The notes under the pieces are model-generated. The model worked only from the letters and a program-made list of their open reading frames with translations, was not told the origin of the DNA and did no database searches. From Strigamia acuminata (Eukaryota > Arthropoda > Chilopoda > Geophilomorpha > Linotaeniidae): a stretch of DNA of 64,000 bases. The position numbers were made by a program, and so were the translations under genes. The stretch lies in contig OX442314.1 of NCBI GenBank assembly GCA_949358305.1, positions 9,169,060 to 9,233,059 on the forward strand, given 5' to 3'. This document shows, one piece after another, positions 22,494-36,400 of this stretch (position 1 is the stretch's first letter; each line of letters opens with the position of its first letter).

Positions 22494-25400
22494 GTAAATC
22501 AATAAATTAATCATTTTTATCAACAACTTAACTTGAAATTTTGGTTTTTTTAAGTTAATTTAAAGTAAAATTTGTATTTTTAACGTTAATTTTTGCCTAA
22601 ATCAACGATTTGAACGTATCAGGTTATTTTATAATTCCGACAATAGATGGCGCTAATAGTGCAATGGCGGATAATCCTACAAGTGTTTAGCCGCGATTTA
22701 ACCTCTTTGTTCTCTGAAATTAAATGTTTCTACATCAGTTTAATCTCGTCTACACATTTTAAAATAAAGACAAGATGTTTATTTATATAATCCTTGCAAA
22801 CAATTTTTAATTATTTTAATTTTAAACCGAAATTTTACAAAAATTCATTCTCAATGGGAGAATAACATGGGGTATTTTTTAGCATGTCAAAAATTGTGAT
22901 ATTTTGGATGTTGTAGACATGAGGTGGGTAATGGGTCCATGAAACCCCCCACCACCTTTCCACCAGCTGAGTTTCCAGCTGTTTTATTGTGAGACAGGTT
23001 CTGGACTGACTGGTTAAGGGACCCCCCTCTTCCAACCCCCATTTTATAGTCTTAAAATAATTTTCTGTTTCCATCTGAATTAGGTGCAATAGCAATTCTT
23101 TGGTTGCACTGTTTTTATTTGCATTTTAGGGTTAAAAGAGCGTAAACAAATGCAATTTTTTGTGGTGTAAGAGTTGGTTTGAGGCTAAGGTTTTGGTTGG
23201 TCTTTTTTCCAGGGGCCTGGAGCCCCCCCTGCCCTCTCTGGTGGCTTGCAACACTGGTTTTGCTTTGCAGCAGCAGCCACCTCAGTCTCAGCTTGCCTCA
23301 GCTGACTTGTTGGGGTCATCAGCTGATCTGGGGTTGGCCCTGGGGTGGAGGGGTGGGGGTGGAAGCCAATGGATCAGGCAAAGAATAAATTTGTGACCCC
23401 CAGGCTACTACTGTGTCCCTGAGTTGTGGAAACATGTTTACAATTGTGTTTTTGTATTAGATTTGATATTGGTGGCGGCCATCTTGAAGGGTTTTTGGTT
23501 ACTGTGTGATATTTTTTTGTTTTTAGATTTATTTTGGGTTTGGAGATTGATTAAATTTGGGGAAAGTTGATCTTTTTTGGTTTTTTGTTTGGATTTTAGT
23601 AGGATTTTTGGATTTTATGGGGGAAAAGACTTGGATTTAGGTGTTTTTTTAGTGGATGCTAATTCTAGTGTAGTTGTGAATATATTAGTATGATTTTTTT
23701 AATTGGGAAATGGTATTTATAAACTGAACTGGAATATGGGTTCGTTTTTAAAAATCTTCATTTTTGTTTAAATATTTTACGAAAATATTAGGGAAAGATG
23801 GTTTCTAGTGTAGATTTTAACGTAGATCATGAATATCGTATCGAAATTCGTGGGGAAAACGTTAAAATTGCTGAAAAATGAACAAAATTGAGAAGCACGG
23901 GAAACCCACGGTAACCATTAGCGAATACTAATTCCAGCGTAATTGTGAATAGATTACTATGGTTTTACCCACACACAACTGAACTGGAAACCGGGATAAT
24001 TTATAAAAATCTCTATTTTTCCTTAAATATTTCAAGAAAATACCCGAAAAAGACTCTTTCTAGTGGAGATTTTAACGTAGATCACGAATATCGTATCGAA
24101 ATTCGGCGGAAAAACGTCCAAATCGCCGAAAAATGACCAAAACCGACACCTATTGGTTAATAAGTTCATAATTCTGCCACCGGGATTGATTTTTCTTTTA
24201 TGGGACTTGTTCCAGTCGCTAAGAGATCAATCACGGTAGCCATATTGAAAGTTTATCTATTTTTCTTTTTTCTTTTCGTTTTGTTTATACATAAAACTTG
24301 ACGAACAAGTACGTTTTAAATAATTCATTTAATAGACGACAGCGCCACCGTGCGGATATAAAATTTCACTTTTATCTTTGTTTTTATAACCCACTAGTAA
24401 TTTTGCATGTTTATGAAGCTAATTCCGTTTTTCCCCGCCGTAAAACCACGTATAAAGCGAAAACGGATGAATTTATTTTTGGATGTTATGTGTGTCGTAT
24501 GGCGGGATGACCGGAGCGGGAGAAAAGTTGGGGCTAACAATGTTTCAAAGAGAGACCAATGGTCAGATAAGTTGCGAGTCGAGAGCGGCATTTCTGCCAC
24601 TTGGATGGGTTTGAATACCGCGACCCAAACATGCGTTAGGGCTATTAAAATGGGATTTATTGTTTGTATAAACAATAAATTGTGGAGTTTGGATTTTTTG
24701 GGGAATGGAGAAGAGTTTTTTATTTTTTTTATTATTATTTTTTTTTAATTTGAGGGATTTTTTGGGTTGATTTTTGTTTTAGGGATTTGGGGGATGATGT
24801 TTGGGTGATTTTTTTGGGGATTTTATGGTGGTTTTGGAGGGATTTTAGACATTATTGGAGCTTTTTATTAAATTTGAAGGAATTTTAGACTTTTTTTGGT
24901 ATTTTTATGAAAGTTTGGAGGAATTTTAGACTTTTTTTGGTATTTTTATGAAAGTTTGGAGGAATTTTAGACTTTTTTTGGTATTTTTATAAAAGTTTGG
25001 AGAAATTTTAGACTCTTTTTGGTATTTTTTATGAAAGTTTGGAGGAATTTTAGACATTTTATGAAAGTTTGGAGGAATTTTAGACATTTTATGAAAGTTT
25101 GGAGGAATTTTAGACATTTTATGAAAGTTTGGAGGAATTTTAGACATCTTATGAAAATTTGGACAGATTTTAGAAATTTTATGAAAGTTTTGAGGAATTT
25201 TAGACATTTTAGACATTTTATGAAAATTTGGACATATTTTAAACATTTTATGAAAGTTTGGAGGAATTTTAGACATTTTATGAAAGTTTGGAGGAACTTT
25301 AGACATCTTATGAAAATTTGGACAGATTTTAGAAATTTTATGAAAGTTTTGAGGAATTTTAGACATTTTAGACATTTTATGAAAATTTGGACATATTTTA

Positions 25401-28400
25401 AACATTTTATGAAAGTTTGGAGGAATTTTAGACATTTTATGAAAGTTTCGACAATTTAAAACAATTTTAGTCATTCTTACGAACATATTTTAGACAATTT
25501 TCGGCAAATCTTTAAAAAAAATAATAACAATTCTTCAACCCCTTTGATCACTCCAAACGATAGAAAAAAGCGAATAATAACAATAATAATAAAAAAAAAG
25601 AAGTAAAAAGTGTGAGCGGAAAAGTTTGTACCTTCTTCCCCTCGTCGACTTCCGTACGTTGGCGAAATTCGACGTAAATCGAGTCGTCGCGCGGCAAACA
25701 TCGCAATGGAGCCAAAAGGGTAACGAAGCGCAGCCCCACGTGCTAAAAACGACTCCGACAAGAAGTTGAGTGTAAAACTACGGAAGCCGAGAAGCCATAA
25801 AAAAGCGCCGTGGTATGATAATTATTACGCGCGTTCATTTTCCCGCATGCGGACGCCATTAAAGTATGTTTTTCATTTTTTAAAGACGACGGGGAGATGA
25901 GATTCAATTGTAGATGAATCTAATGAATACAAAGTGATTTTGAGTGCGCTGCGCTGCACTGCACTTGGTTGGGCTGCGCTGCATTGCTCGGCGCGTTTTT
26001 GATGGTTGTTTAAGTCGCTGTTGGTTCATTGGAGTGAAAAAGTTGGTGTGAGAAATTTGTTTGTGTTTTGCATAATGTTGTGTGGGTTGTAGTTAGGGTT
26101 GTTTCTCGGTGTTGGGTTTTTTTTGGATGTTGTCCAGATTGGTTTTTTTTTTGGTTTTGTTTTGTTTTGGATGGTTTGGTTGGAGGTTGAGTTGGGGAGT
26201 GATTGGATTTATTGGGAAATTGATGGAAATTGAAGGAAATTGGAGGAATTTGATGGAATTTGAAGGAATTGAGGGAAATTGAAGGAATTTGATGGAATTT
26301 GAAGGAATTTGAGGGAAATTAAAGAAATTTAAAGAAAGTTAAGGAACATTTTGGAAAAATTGAAGGAATTTGAGGAAAGTGTTTGGAAAATTTGAAAAAA
26401 AATTTGGAAAATTTGGAAAAAAAAATTGGAAAATTTGAAGAAAAAAAATTTGAAAATTTGAAAAAGAAAATTTGGAAAATTTGAAAAAAAATTTGAAAAT
26501 TTGAAATTAAAAATTTGGAAAATTTGAAATTAAAAATTTTGAAAATTTGAAATTAAAAATTTGGAAAATTTGAAATTAAAAATTTGGAAAATTTGAAATT
26601 AAAAATTTGGAAAATTTGAAATTAAAAATTTGGAAAATTTGAAATTAAAAATTTGGAAAATTTGAAATTAAAAATTTGGAAAATTTGAAAAAAAATTAGA
26701 AAATTTGAAAAACATTTTGGATAATTTAAGAAAAATATGGAAAACTGAAGGAAAATGTGGAAAAGTGAAAAAAAATTAGTAGAAAAATTTGACAACTCAA
26801 GAACAATTTGATAAAATTATGAAAAATTTGATAAAATCAAGAAAATTTGATAAAATCAAGAAAAATTTGATAAAACCAAGAAAAATTTGATAAAATCAAG
26901 AAAAATTTGATAAAATCTAGAAAAATTAGATAAAATCAAGAAAATTTGATAAAATCAAGAAAAATTTGATAAAACCAAGAAAAATTTGATAAAATTAAGA
27001 AAAATTTGATAAAATCAAGAAAAATGTGATAAAATTAAGAAAAATTTGATAAAATCAAGAAAAATTTGATAAAATCAAGAAAAATTTGATAAAATTAAGA
27101 AAAATTTGATAAAATCAAGAAAAATTTGATAAAACCAAGAAAAATTTGATAAATTCAAGAAAAATTTGATAAACTCAGGAAAAATGCAAAAAACTCAAGA
27201 AAAATTATCAAAATTGAAAAAAAATCAAATTTTATTGAGAAACCTCAAAGAACCATCAAAAAATCTAAATATTTTCATTTTAAAAAAAATTGAAATTTGA
27301 AGAAACGGAAAAACAATTGTAATTGAATGTGAATTTGCGTTTGCAAGTTGTTGCTGCAAGAAGTGAGGGCAAGAAACTGAAAGGATTATTATTTTTGACA
27401 CTTGAGTACATTTTACTAGGCATTTTGGGCAGCCATGCAGAAAATGATGTTAAAAATATCGCTCTATCAATCTGTTTAAACAAACTAGGTCGTAAACATT
27501 TTTTCAATTACATTTAGTTACACGGGTAACTTGAGGAATTTCGTGTGTCACTGCAGAGTTTGCTCGGTGATTCATCGTGCTTGACTCACAAGACAACGAG
27601 CCAAAGCACCTAACCCTATTTTCACAGAATTTATCTGCGTTTTGAATCTTATATTCTGCAAGATGATTTCTGCAAATGGCCACGCGAACAGAAAAAAATT
27701 AATTTTTTACATTGAAGAAATATATTTTTGCACAAAATGTTTTATTTCTAATTTTTTTTTTTTTTTTTTTACAATATTTTTTATTTTTGCATAAAAAAAT
27801 TTATTTTTTTTCAAAATATTTTATTTTTTACATAGAAGTTAATTTTTTAACTTGAAAATCTCTAAAAAATTTAATTTTTATCTTAAAAAATCTCTAAAAA
27901 ATTTAATTTTTATTTTAAAAAATCTCTAAAATCTTAAATTGTATTTTGAAAATTTACAAAAATCTCAAAATCTTAATTTTTGCCTTGAAAATTAACAAAA
28001 ATCTCTAAAAATCTCAATTTTACCTTGAAAATCTCTAAAAATCTCAATTTTTACCTTGAAAATCTCTAAAAATCTCAATTTTTACCTTGAAAATCTTTAA
28101 AAATCTCAATTTTTACCTTGAAAATCTCTAAAAATCTCAATTTTACCTTGAAAATCTCTAAAAATTTCAATTTTTATCTTGAAAATCTCTAAAAATCTCA
28201 ATTTTTACCTTGGAAATCTATAAAAATCTTAATTTGTGCCTTGAAAATTTACAAAAATCTCCAAAAATCTAAATTTTTAATTTGAAAATTTCTAAAAATC
28301 TCAATTTTTACCTTGAAAATCTCTAAAAATCTTAATTTGTGCCTTGAAAATTTACAAAAATCTCTAAAAATCTCAATTTTACCTTTAAAAACCTCCAATT

Positions 28401-31400
28401 TCCCTTCAACTTACACACGACAAGCAGCTTAAAAAGCACTTTCCAGTGTTTAAAACACTCTTCAATCCAAACGACTTTAATAAACTCCACCTAGCAAGAC
28501 ACACACAACTCGATCACTAATTCCAATCATCATTTTTTCATCAAAATCCAACCCGACGGCTGCAAATTTTCATTTCAGAACCAATTTATCTCCCATAAAC
28601 CCAAGCAGAAAATAGAATACCAACGAAAAAATCGTCCCTCACGTTCCACCCAGCTCATTTGTTACTCCCCGCATCCAGCCCGTGTGTCAACTCACTCCCG
28701 TTCCATGTACAGCGGATGTCCCACTCGTGTTCGCAGATGAAGACAAACGACGGAGTGATGGGCGCATAATACACTCTCCCCGCCATGATTAATGACGTCA
28801 CAGAGGCATTTCTCAAATGAGAATTTGTCGGCCCGATTGGATTCGCCCGCCATCGGACGTGGGTTGCCTAGCAACCGGATGCTGAGCACGAGAAGAAGAG
28901 GATATGCAGTCGCATCGTCGGGCTTAAATCAAAGGAAGAAGCGCAAATCCTTTCGCGGGCATGTGCGAGGCGATAAGAGGTTGCTTGAAATTGGCCGCTG
29001 CAAAGCCCGGGCTCGATGCTTCGCGCCGTTCGCCGCTTACCCCTTTAATCCTCTTCCGAGTCGATGACCACTGGGCAGTTGAATCGGAGCCACCTGTGTG
29101 CGCGCAGAATTTGATCCTTAAAGTGATAAATGCTTCCCATTTGTTCATCCTGTTCCACTCTAGTTCATCCTTGGACTTGACACAATTTGCCCGTGTTAAT
29201 GTGATGAATCGGTGGAGAGGAGAGCGGGATTGAATGATTTGCAAATTCCATTTACAAGTTTAGAGTCCCTGGTCAAAAGAGGATTTGCTTCGGAACGGTG
29301 ATTCAACTACGGGTGTAACTTTTGTTTAGTTTGTGCCCGATATCTTGATGGTAAATTCATACGGTGCATTCCATTTTGGGGGGCTGATTTCCTAATTGCA
29401 CAATAATGCTAGAATAAAGTAAATAAACAGCAAAGAAATACAGAAACAAAGTATTGCTCCGTAAGTCAAGCTGAAGGTGTATGGAGTAAAGCCGAAGGGG
29501 TACGGAGTAAAGCCGAAGGGGTATGGAGTTAAGCCGAAGGGGTACGGAGTTAAGCCGAAGGGGTACAGAGTAAAGCCAAAGGTATATTGAGAAAAGCCGA
29601 AGGGGTACGGAGTAAAGCCAAAGGTATACTGAGTAAAGCCGAAGGGGTACGGAGTAAAGCCAAAGGTATATTGAGTAAAGCCAAAGGTATATTGAGTATA
29701 TTAGTAAAGCCAAAGGGAAATTGAGTAAAGCCGAAGGTCTACAGAGTAAAGCCGAAGGGGTACGGAGTAAAGCCGAAGGAGTATGGAGTAAAGCCGAAGG
29801 AGTATGGAGTAAAGCCGAAGGAGTATGGAGTAAAGCCGAAAGGGTACAGCATAAAGCCGAAGGAGTAGGGAGGAAAGCCGAAAGGGTACGGAGTTAAGCC
29901 GAAGGGGTATGGCATAAAGCCAAAGGGGTACGGAGTAGAGCCGAAGGATATGGAGTAAAGCCGAGAGGGTACGGAGTTAAGCCGAAGGGGTACGGAGTAA
30001 AGCCGAAGGGGTACGGAGTTAAGCCGAAGGGGTACGGAGTAAAGCCGAAGGGGTACGGAGTAAAGCCGAAGGGGTACGGCGTAAAGCCGAAGGGGTACGG
30101 CGTAAAGCCGAAGCGGTACGGCATAAAGCCAAAGGTGTACGGAGTAAAGCCGAATTGGTACGGAATAAAGCCGAAGTCATATGGTATTCACACATTTGAC
30201 TGGACGAAAAAGCAAAATTGTAATTGCTGACAAAAATGGCAGTTTTGAATAAGAGTCGCGGCTCTTAATCGATAATATACGGTATTTTAAATCGGAAGAA
30301 TGTGATAAACGGTTGGGTTTCCCAGGAGATCACCCTTCCGACTACTGATCGGCTTGGTGAGCCCGAGTCATTTTGTTTCTAATAAAACAATGAAAAGAGA
30401 GAACGATCAAGCCAGCGTGTAGTATGTTCATATGGGAATGTTCATCCAGATAAATGATTTCGTCAATCTATCTCAGTGTATCTCTCAACCAATCACGGTG
30501 TGTCATGAAAATAATACGTTTACGTCAGACATGACTGTAGCCAGGTAGGGGGCCTGCCTATGATCTTGGCTTAGGGGCCCGCTATGGAAGACTTGCCTGG
30601 TGTTGATGTCTGAACAATAACTGCATGATGTCTGATTTCTAAGCATTTTCTATGCGCCATCTGGTGTTAAATTAATTAATCATTTGTTATAATGGCGAAA
30701 AAAAGGGTCGAATTGAGGTTAAATGATATCAATGAAAGGATGAGGGTACAGACGTCAATTTGTTAGGATTGCCCGGGATTCTAACTGCCAATTGGTCTCA
30801 TTGCCTGGGATTAAATTGTTCAGCATGCAACGCATCATGGCCGGGGCGAGATAGGTTTCAATTTTGCCACCAGGTGCGTGTAGATAAAACACATTTAAAA
30901 AATTGGAAAGGAAAAAAAATACGATGATTGCTCATGTTTTGTAACATGCAGTTAATGATGGCATCAGGGGTCACGGAATCGTGTCATCGTGCATGGAAAA
31001 GACAAAATGGATGTGCAGAACAACACAGACAAATGAAGGCGTTGAGAAAAAAATTCACTTGTGTCTGTGGGTGTCTAATTTTGAATTATTAATCAAGATT
31101 CATCATCCGGGACACACTCACTCGATTAAACCGAGTGGATTTATCTTGATAATTTTTTTTTTTTTTTTTTTTTGGTAAAAACATGTCCCATTTGCTGTAA
31201 TTTGCTAATAAGGTGCTCTAAGATTGTATCATTTGTCATTATAATGTTGTTTTTTTGTGTGTGGGTGTCGGCCATTTTGGTAATGAAGTTTTGACGTGAG
31301 TGCGGAGTTAATATGAAACGTGAAGGGAAAGGATTCTTTATTTTTTAAAATGAGTCAGTCATTAGGTTGGTAATGGCGGCGAGCGTAGTGTCGGGCTGCG

Positions 31401-33418
31401 GTGCGCATGCGCAATGGTTGTTATTAGACGTGAATGAGGAAGCTGGTGTTTGATGAACGAGAGTTTATCGTTGTTTTTTATTTAGAATTTAATATTAAAT
31501 TAATTATGGTGAAATTTGATTATTTATTTTGTGTAAAATGTTAAAAGATGTTGTGGGTAATGATGACGATGCGGCGGTTGGGAAAATGGCCGCCATTGTT
31601 GTTCGTTTGCCGGTGCGGGAAATCTTTTCGCTTTTTCGACGGTTTGGACGATTGGATGTGGAAAATTGTGTAGACCTGAGGTTATATAAATGTAGAATCT
31701 CGAATTTTATTACATAAAAATGGAATTTAAAGTTCGAAAATAAATTTCGCGAGCCGAAATTGAACAATTGTCAAATTTTTTCTTTTAATTTATTTAATTT
31801 TTATTGTTTCTAGACGACGACGACGACGACGATAATGTGTTCAGCCCGTCTTCTACCGTGGGTTCCACGGGGCCTTTACCGGACGTGATCCAGCCTATGA
31901 ACGAGCGAAGGCATTCGCTGGACGGCTCGGCCCTTCAAAACCTCGGCCGCAATTTAAGGGACCTGGCGGACAGCTTCCGAGCTAGAAGCGAGGAGCAAAG
32001 GGCTTCTATTGGTCGCAGACGTACGTGGAGTCTACAGGTTAGACCTCGGTTTTTTTCAATGCTGGTTCATACTTTTGTCTAATGAAGAAAATTTAAAAAA
32101 AAAAATTTATATATTTTTTTTCCCTCCTCCATTTTGTTTTTTCCCCATTTTGTTACAATGAAAAAAAAAATCAACGAATTGAATAAATATTTACATATTT
32201 ATTTACAATTTTTCTTGAAACATTAATTAGTGCAAAGTCAAAGTCAAGCCAAGTGTAACCAGCGTGACTCACCTGTTGAAAGGAAAAGAGAACTTCCTCC
32301 ACTCCACTCCAACTTGATATACAATGACTAATGGAGGCAAAGATCAGTTTAAATGACCCTCAATATCCCCCCATATAACTCCATTGTTCAATGGAGTGTG
32401 CAAATTCACACCTGGTGCAACAGCAAATTGTCAACACTTGTCTCTCCCCATCACAAATTACTAATTTGAATCCAACTGGGTGTTTACCTGCACCCACTAA
32501 TCTCTTGCAGAGTGTCACATGGTGTGGGTGGGGGTGGGGGTGGGGGGGATTGGATATTCATTACTTTAGCATTAAAAGTCGTCCCTTTTGCAATCACTTT
32601 TTTAAGCTTTCGGTCAATAATTGTGGGGTTAATGGAGCTTTATTTAATTCTGGGGAAATCAGCTGGGAAAGTATGGGTAATTTGATAGATGGAGTGACTT
32701 CCGGTTGGGTTTAAAGTTGGATGGTCAGTGGAGATGGGCTGGGATGGAGTAATAAAGTTGTTTAGTTTCATTTTAATAGAAATTGAATGTTGGAGAGGTT
32801 TTTAAGCTTTTGGGATGGTTTTTTGATGGGATTTCTTTCTCGGCTTTGCATTTGCATCGGATTTTTCGGGTTTCTTGCGATTCGTTATAACGAGGTTCGA
32901 CTGTATTGGAAATGCAAAAAAATTGGGGTGGAAAAGTGCGGTGTATTTGCATCACAAGGAATTGTGCAGGTTTAAGGACTTGGAAAGTTACATTGTATGT
33001 CAGAGAGCGGCCCTTTGTCCATAGATGGGTCGCCGTTACAAATAAATACATACATGTATGTCAGAGAGGCTGTTTTGCAGGTGCAGGCAAAAGATGGCGC
33101 CATTTGGTTAGGGAAACAAGATGGTGGCCTGATTGCCCATCCATCTCACCCACTTGCTCGTGCAAATACCGGTTTGATTTAATAACAGTATATATACAGG
33201 ATTTATCTTAAAATTTCCTTTCCATATCTCCACCTGTCTTTTATTTATTTATTTGTTTATTTTTTTTTTCTTTTTCCGTTGAAAAATTTAATGGATTCAT
33301 ATCTAAAGTAGAAAGCTGAAATTATAGGTTGACTTTTTTAGGGGGTAATTTTTGTTATCAAGTCCTTGACTCTTTACTTGATGATACATAAAATTTAAAA
33401 AGTTTTTTTTTTTTTCTT

Positions 33419-33450
<32 letters not shown>

Positions 33451-36400
33451 TGTGCAATAAAAAAAAAAATTGGTAATTGCACCTGCACCTGTGTTTTATT
33501 TTCTCTGCGTATATTTTTCTTTTTACAATGCATGCAGAAAAACAAGGGAGTTGTAATAAATAAAAAAAAAGCGGAGAAATTGGACACAGGTGATTTTTTC
33601 TTTCGGCTTCTGACATTAATGTTTGATGAATTAGTTGAAACTATTGTGCACTGGATTCATTATTGATGAGTTTGTAGTAGTGCATTTGCTCACTAGACGA
33701 CGCCCTCTTCGATTTGCACTGCAGGGGAGCCACCTGGAACGATTAGAGCAGGGGTAGCGAGGCACAAGGGGTGGGTGTTGGTTTCCTGAGTTCCATTCTG
33801 TGAGTTTGAATGGACATGATTGCAAAGCGGAGGGCGGATGTTCACAAGACGCAACACAAGTTTGGCCAATTAGCCATTTTTGATGTCAATCATAAGTTTG
33901 GAATGTGAGGCGAGATGGAAATTCCGCTTGAGTTTCGACTTGATTGCCGAAGGAAGGAGGGTGGGGGGATTGGAGATGCAGGAAGTGTGATGGAAAAGGC
34001 AGAGGGGGTAATGCAAGTGGTCTAAAAAGTTGGGGTTTGGGTTTTTTGTTGTTTAATATGAGGAAATGTTTGCGAAAATGGTGGTGGGTAATTAGGAGAA
34101 ACTGGGGAGGGAATACGCGGGGTGTTCTGTTCTGGAGTTGTCGGCGGAGACCGGTAGCTGGAGAGCATTTGCTTCTTTGGGGATGGATGCAGGGCCCGGG
34201 GACCATGTATGTTAGATCTAATGTTATGCCTTGTTTACACTTGAACCACTTACCGTATATTTGTAAATAGCGCACCCGTGCGCAATTAGAAAAAAAATAT
34301 TTTGACCCGCGCGCTATTTAAACCTAGCATCGGTAATTTTCTGCTGAAACGTATGCAAAACGTGTCATTTGTCATCCTTTTTTTGGCACATTTCGGGCCT
34401 CCAATTGTGTACCCGCGCGCAATTCGAGGTCTGCGGGCTATTAGTGGCCCGCGTAGTAATCGATAATATACGATATGTAGAAGTTGTGACGCTTTTGGTA
34501 TGAGCATTCAGTAGGTGTGTTCAATTTGAAATCGATAAACTGATTCTCTCGATTGCCTCGCAAAACGCATTTTTTAGAATTGGATTATTGCAAAATTAGG
34601 GGCGGGATTTGCAGAACTTGATTTCAGAACACGTAAGTCATAACTGCGCGTGCGCAAGATTTACTCGAGTCGACTCGTTCAAAGTCGAAAAGTGAATCAA
34701 GTTTTTCTAATCGGTTTTTCACAATTTGAAATTGAACGCACCTATAATGTCAGTCGCTTTAGCGCTTTCCTTGTTTTGTCAGTTTTCAAGGCAGGAAATG
34801 ACGTTGTTTTGATGGAAAGTCTAGTCTAGACGAGCCATGAAAAGTGGCTAAGCAAGGAAGTCTGGTGTATAGTGAAATATTGAACGCATCTATTGTATTG
34901 CAGTCTGGACACCATCGAGTCTAAAGGAAACCGTCTGTTTTAGGCGGTGTTTAGTTGGGTCTAGCTAGCTTAGCTTCTCCCTATAGCTTGCACAATGGTT
35001 TGGGGGAAGATAAATGGGCAAATGTTTTGCATATGTTAAGGTTGTGGGATGATGTATTGACACCACGCAGAAACTGATGCAATCATAAATGTTACAACAG
35101 AGCTTCCATATTTTCCCCTATGGAAATGGTTGGCCAGAAGATGGTTTTTGGTCACTTTCTTTTTGTTTGTTTGTTGGTTTGTGGGCACATGTGGGAAATG
35201 TGCACTTTCTCTATTATCACGCTTTTAATAATCTCGGATTTAAACTGCAACAATCTGTGTGTCAGTTTGGCTCGGTTTTGATATCAGATATCAGTTTAGT
35301 GTTTACAGTTATTACAGCAAACTCGAAACGAATAAATCTTATCTCTATCACAACAAACACAGAAATGCTTTAAAAGTTATTAAAGTTTCATACAGGAGCA
35401 CATGAAAGTTTGAACAAATTGAATCCACTCGAAGATGACAAACATGGACAAAGTGGAAAGTTGGAGAATAAAAAAAATAAAAATAAAAATTATTTAGACA
35501 ATAATAACTCATTACATGGGTCAATAAAAGAGAGTAATAACAGTAATTCATTGGATAAGAATTTGCAAAGAGAGGTAGTAGAGGAGAAAAGTCATAAAAG
35601 TTGACATGTTGGCAAGTATAACAACAGATGCCCTTTTGTTATTAGTGGCCTTTTAATGTATTTATTTATAAAAGAAGAGTCTCCATAAAAGCATTTCAAG
35701 TACTTAATTCTTGTGTAATGAGCTGTTAAGACTATAGCAGCTCATTTTTTCTTCTCTGCCTCTCATTTTTATGATTGCCACCTGGTGGAAAGCTCAACAC
35801 TGCTGGATTGTGAAGCAACATAATAGCAGGAATTATTAGTCACACTCTGATAAGATCAAAATGCATGGGCTGGGGTCAGCTGATAAAGTGAGCAGCACCC
35901 ATCATGCACTGAGGTGTTTATTCTCATTAAACTGTATAGGGCCCAGTGATTCTCCAGGCATGGAGCCACCACTCAGGACCTGCTAATTGATGGCTAAGGT
36001 GCATTACATTAATCTAATCAACTTTTATGAGCCCACTTTTCTTGTTTCATTTACACTGAAAGTGTTTTCTTGTCCACTGCTAGAGAAGGGTCATTTTAAC
36101 TTGATCAGGTGAAATTAGTTTGATATTTTAACTTGTTTGGCTTCGGTCCAACTCCGCTCGAGCGAATCTCCTAAAGTTGTCGAACGGAACGTCGGAAGTT
36201 TGCCGGGCCAAAAGTATAAGTAGCCGGAACAAGCGACATCTGTATTGGGTGACCACCTGTCTAAAAGCACGGTTTATCCAATTTGTAGCCGGTGGCCGAT
36301 ATTCGGTTGCCGATTATCGGTATCGGCGATACTGCAAAATATCGATATCGGTCAAAGTCTAGTCTTACCCTGGTTTTTTTTTTACTGTATTTCTACGGAA

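Larger units (their letters stand above)
22494..31813. other. Intron 1 of the BH3-like gene (9.3 kb)
   Basis: Contains a degenerate direct duplication (23650-24135), minisatellites at 24845-25450, 26205-27200, 27845-28390 and 29455-30185, an antisense exon with promoter motifs (28696-28875), a second possible antisense exon (25632-25742) and a 5S-like fragment (30315-30370). An open frame of 86 codons on the - strand at 22835-23095 has no clear support. Confidence 0.6.

Noticed and set aside
22079-22526. Open frames of 75-124 codons on the - strand opposite exon 1 of the BH3-like gene
   Set aside because: GC-rich codon usage of the + exon keeps the complement open; no splice sites on that strand.
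24926-25486. 186- and 146-codon open frames on opposite strands
   Set aside because: Both arise from a 30-bp tandem repeat that stays open because the unit is a multiple of three; no splice sites or complex sequence.
28924-29244. 106-codon antisense frame upstream of the nested exon
   Set aside because: Open on both strands in a GC-rich promoter-like stretch; no donor and lies upstream of the better ATG exon.
29357-30124. Repetitive YPFGFTP / LYSVPLR open frames
   Set aside because: Products of a 21-bp minisatellite read in different phases.
36180-36365. GCCGATATCGG words resembling another transposon end
   Set aside because: Suggestive of a hAT remnant but neither a second end nor a target duplication could be located.
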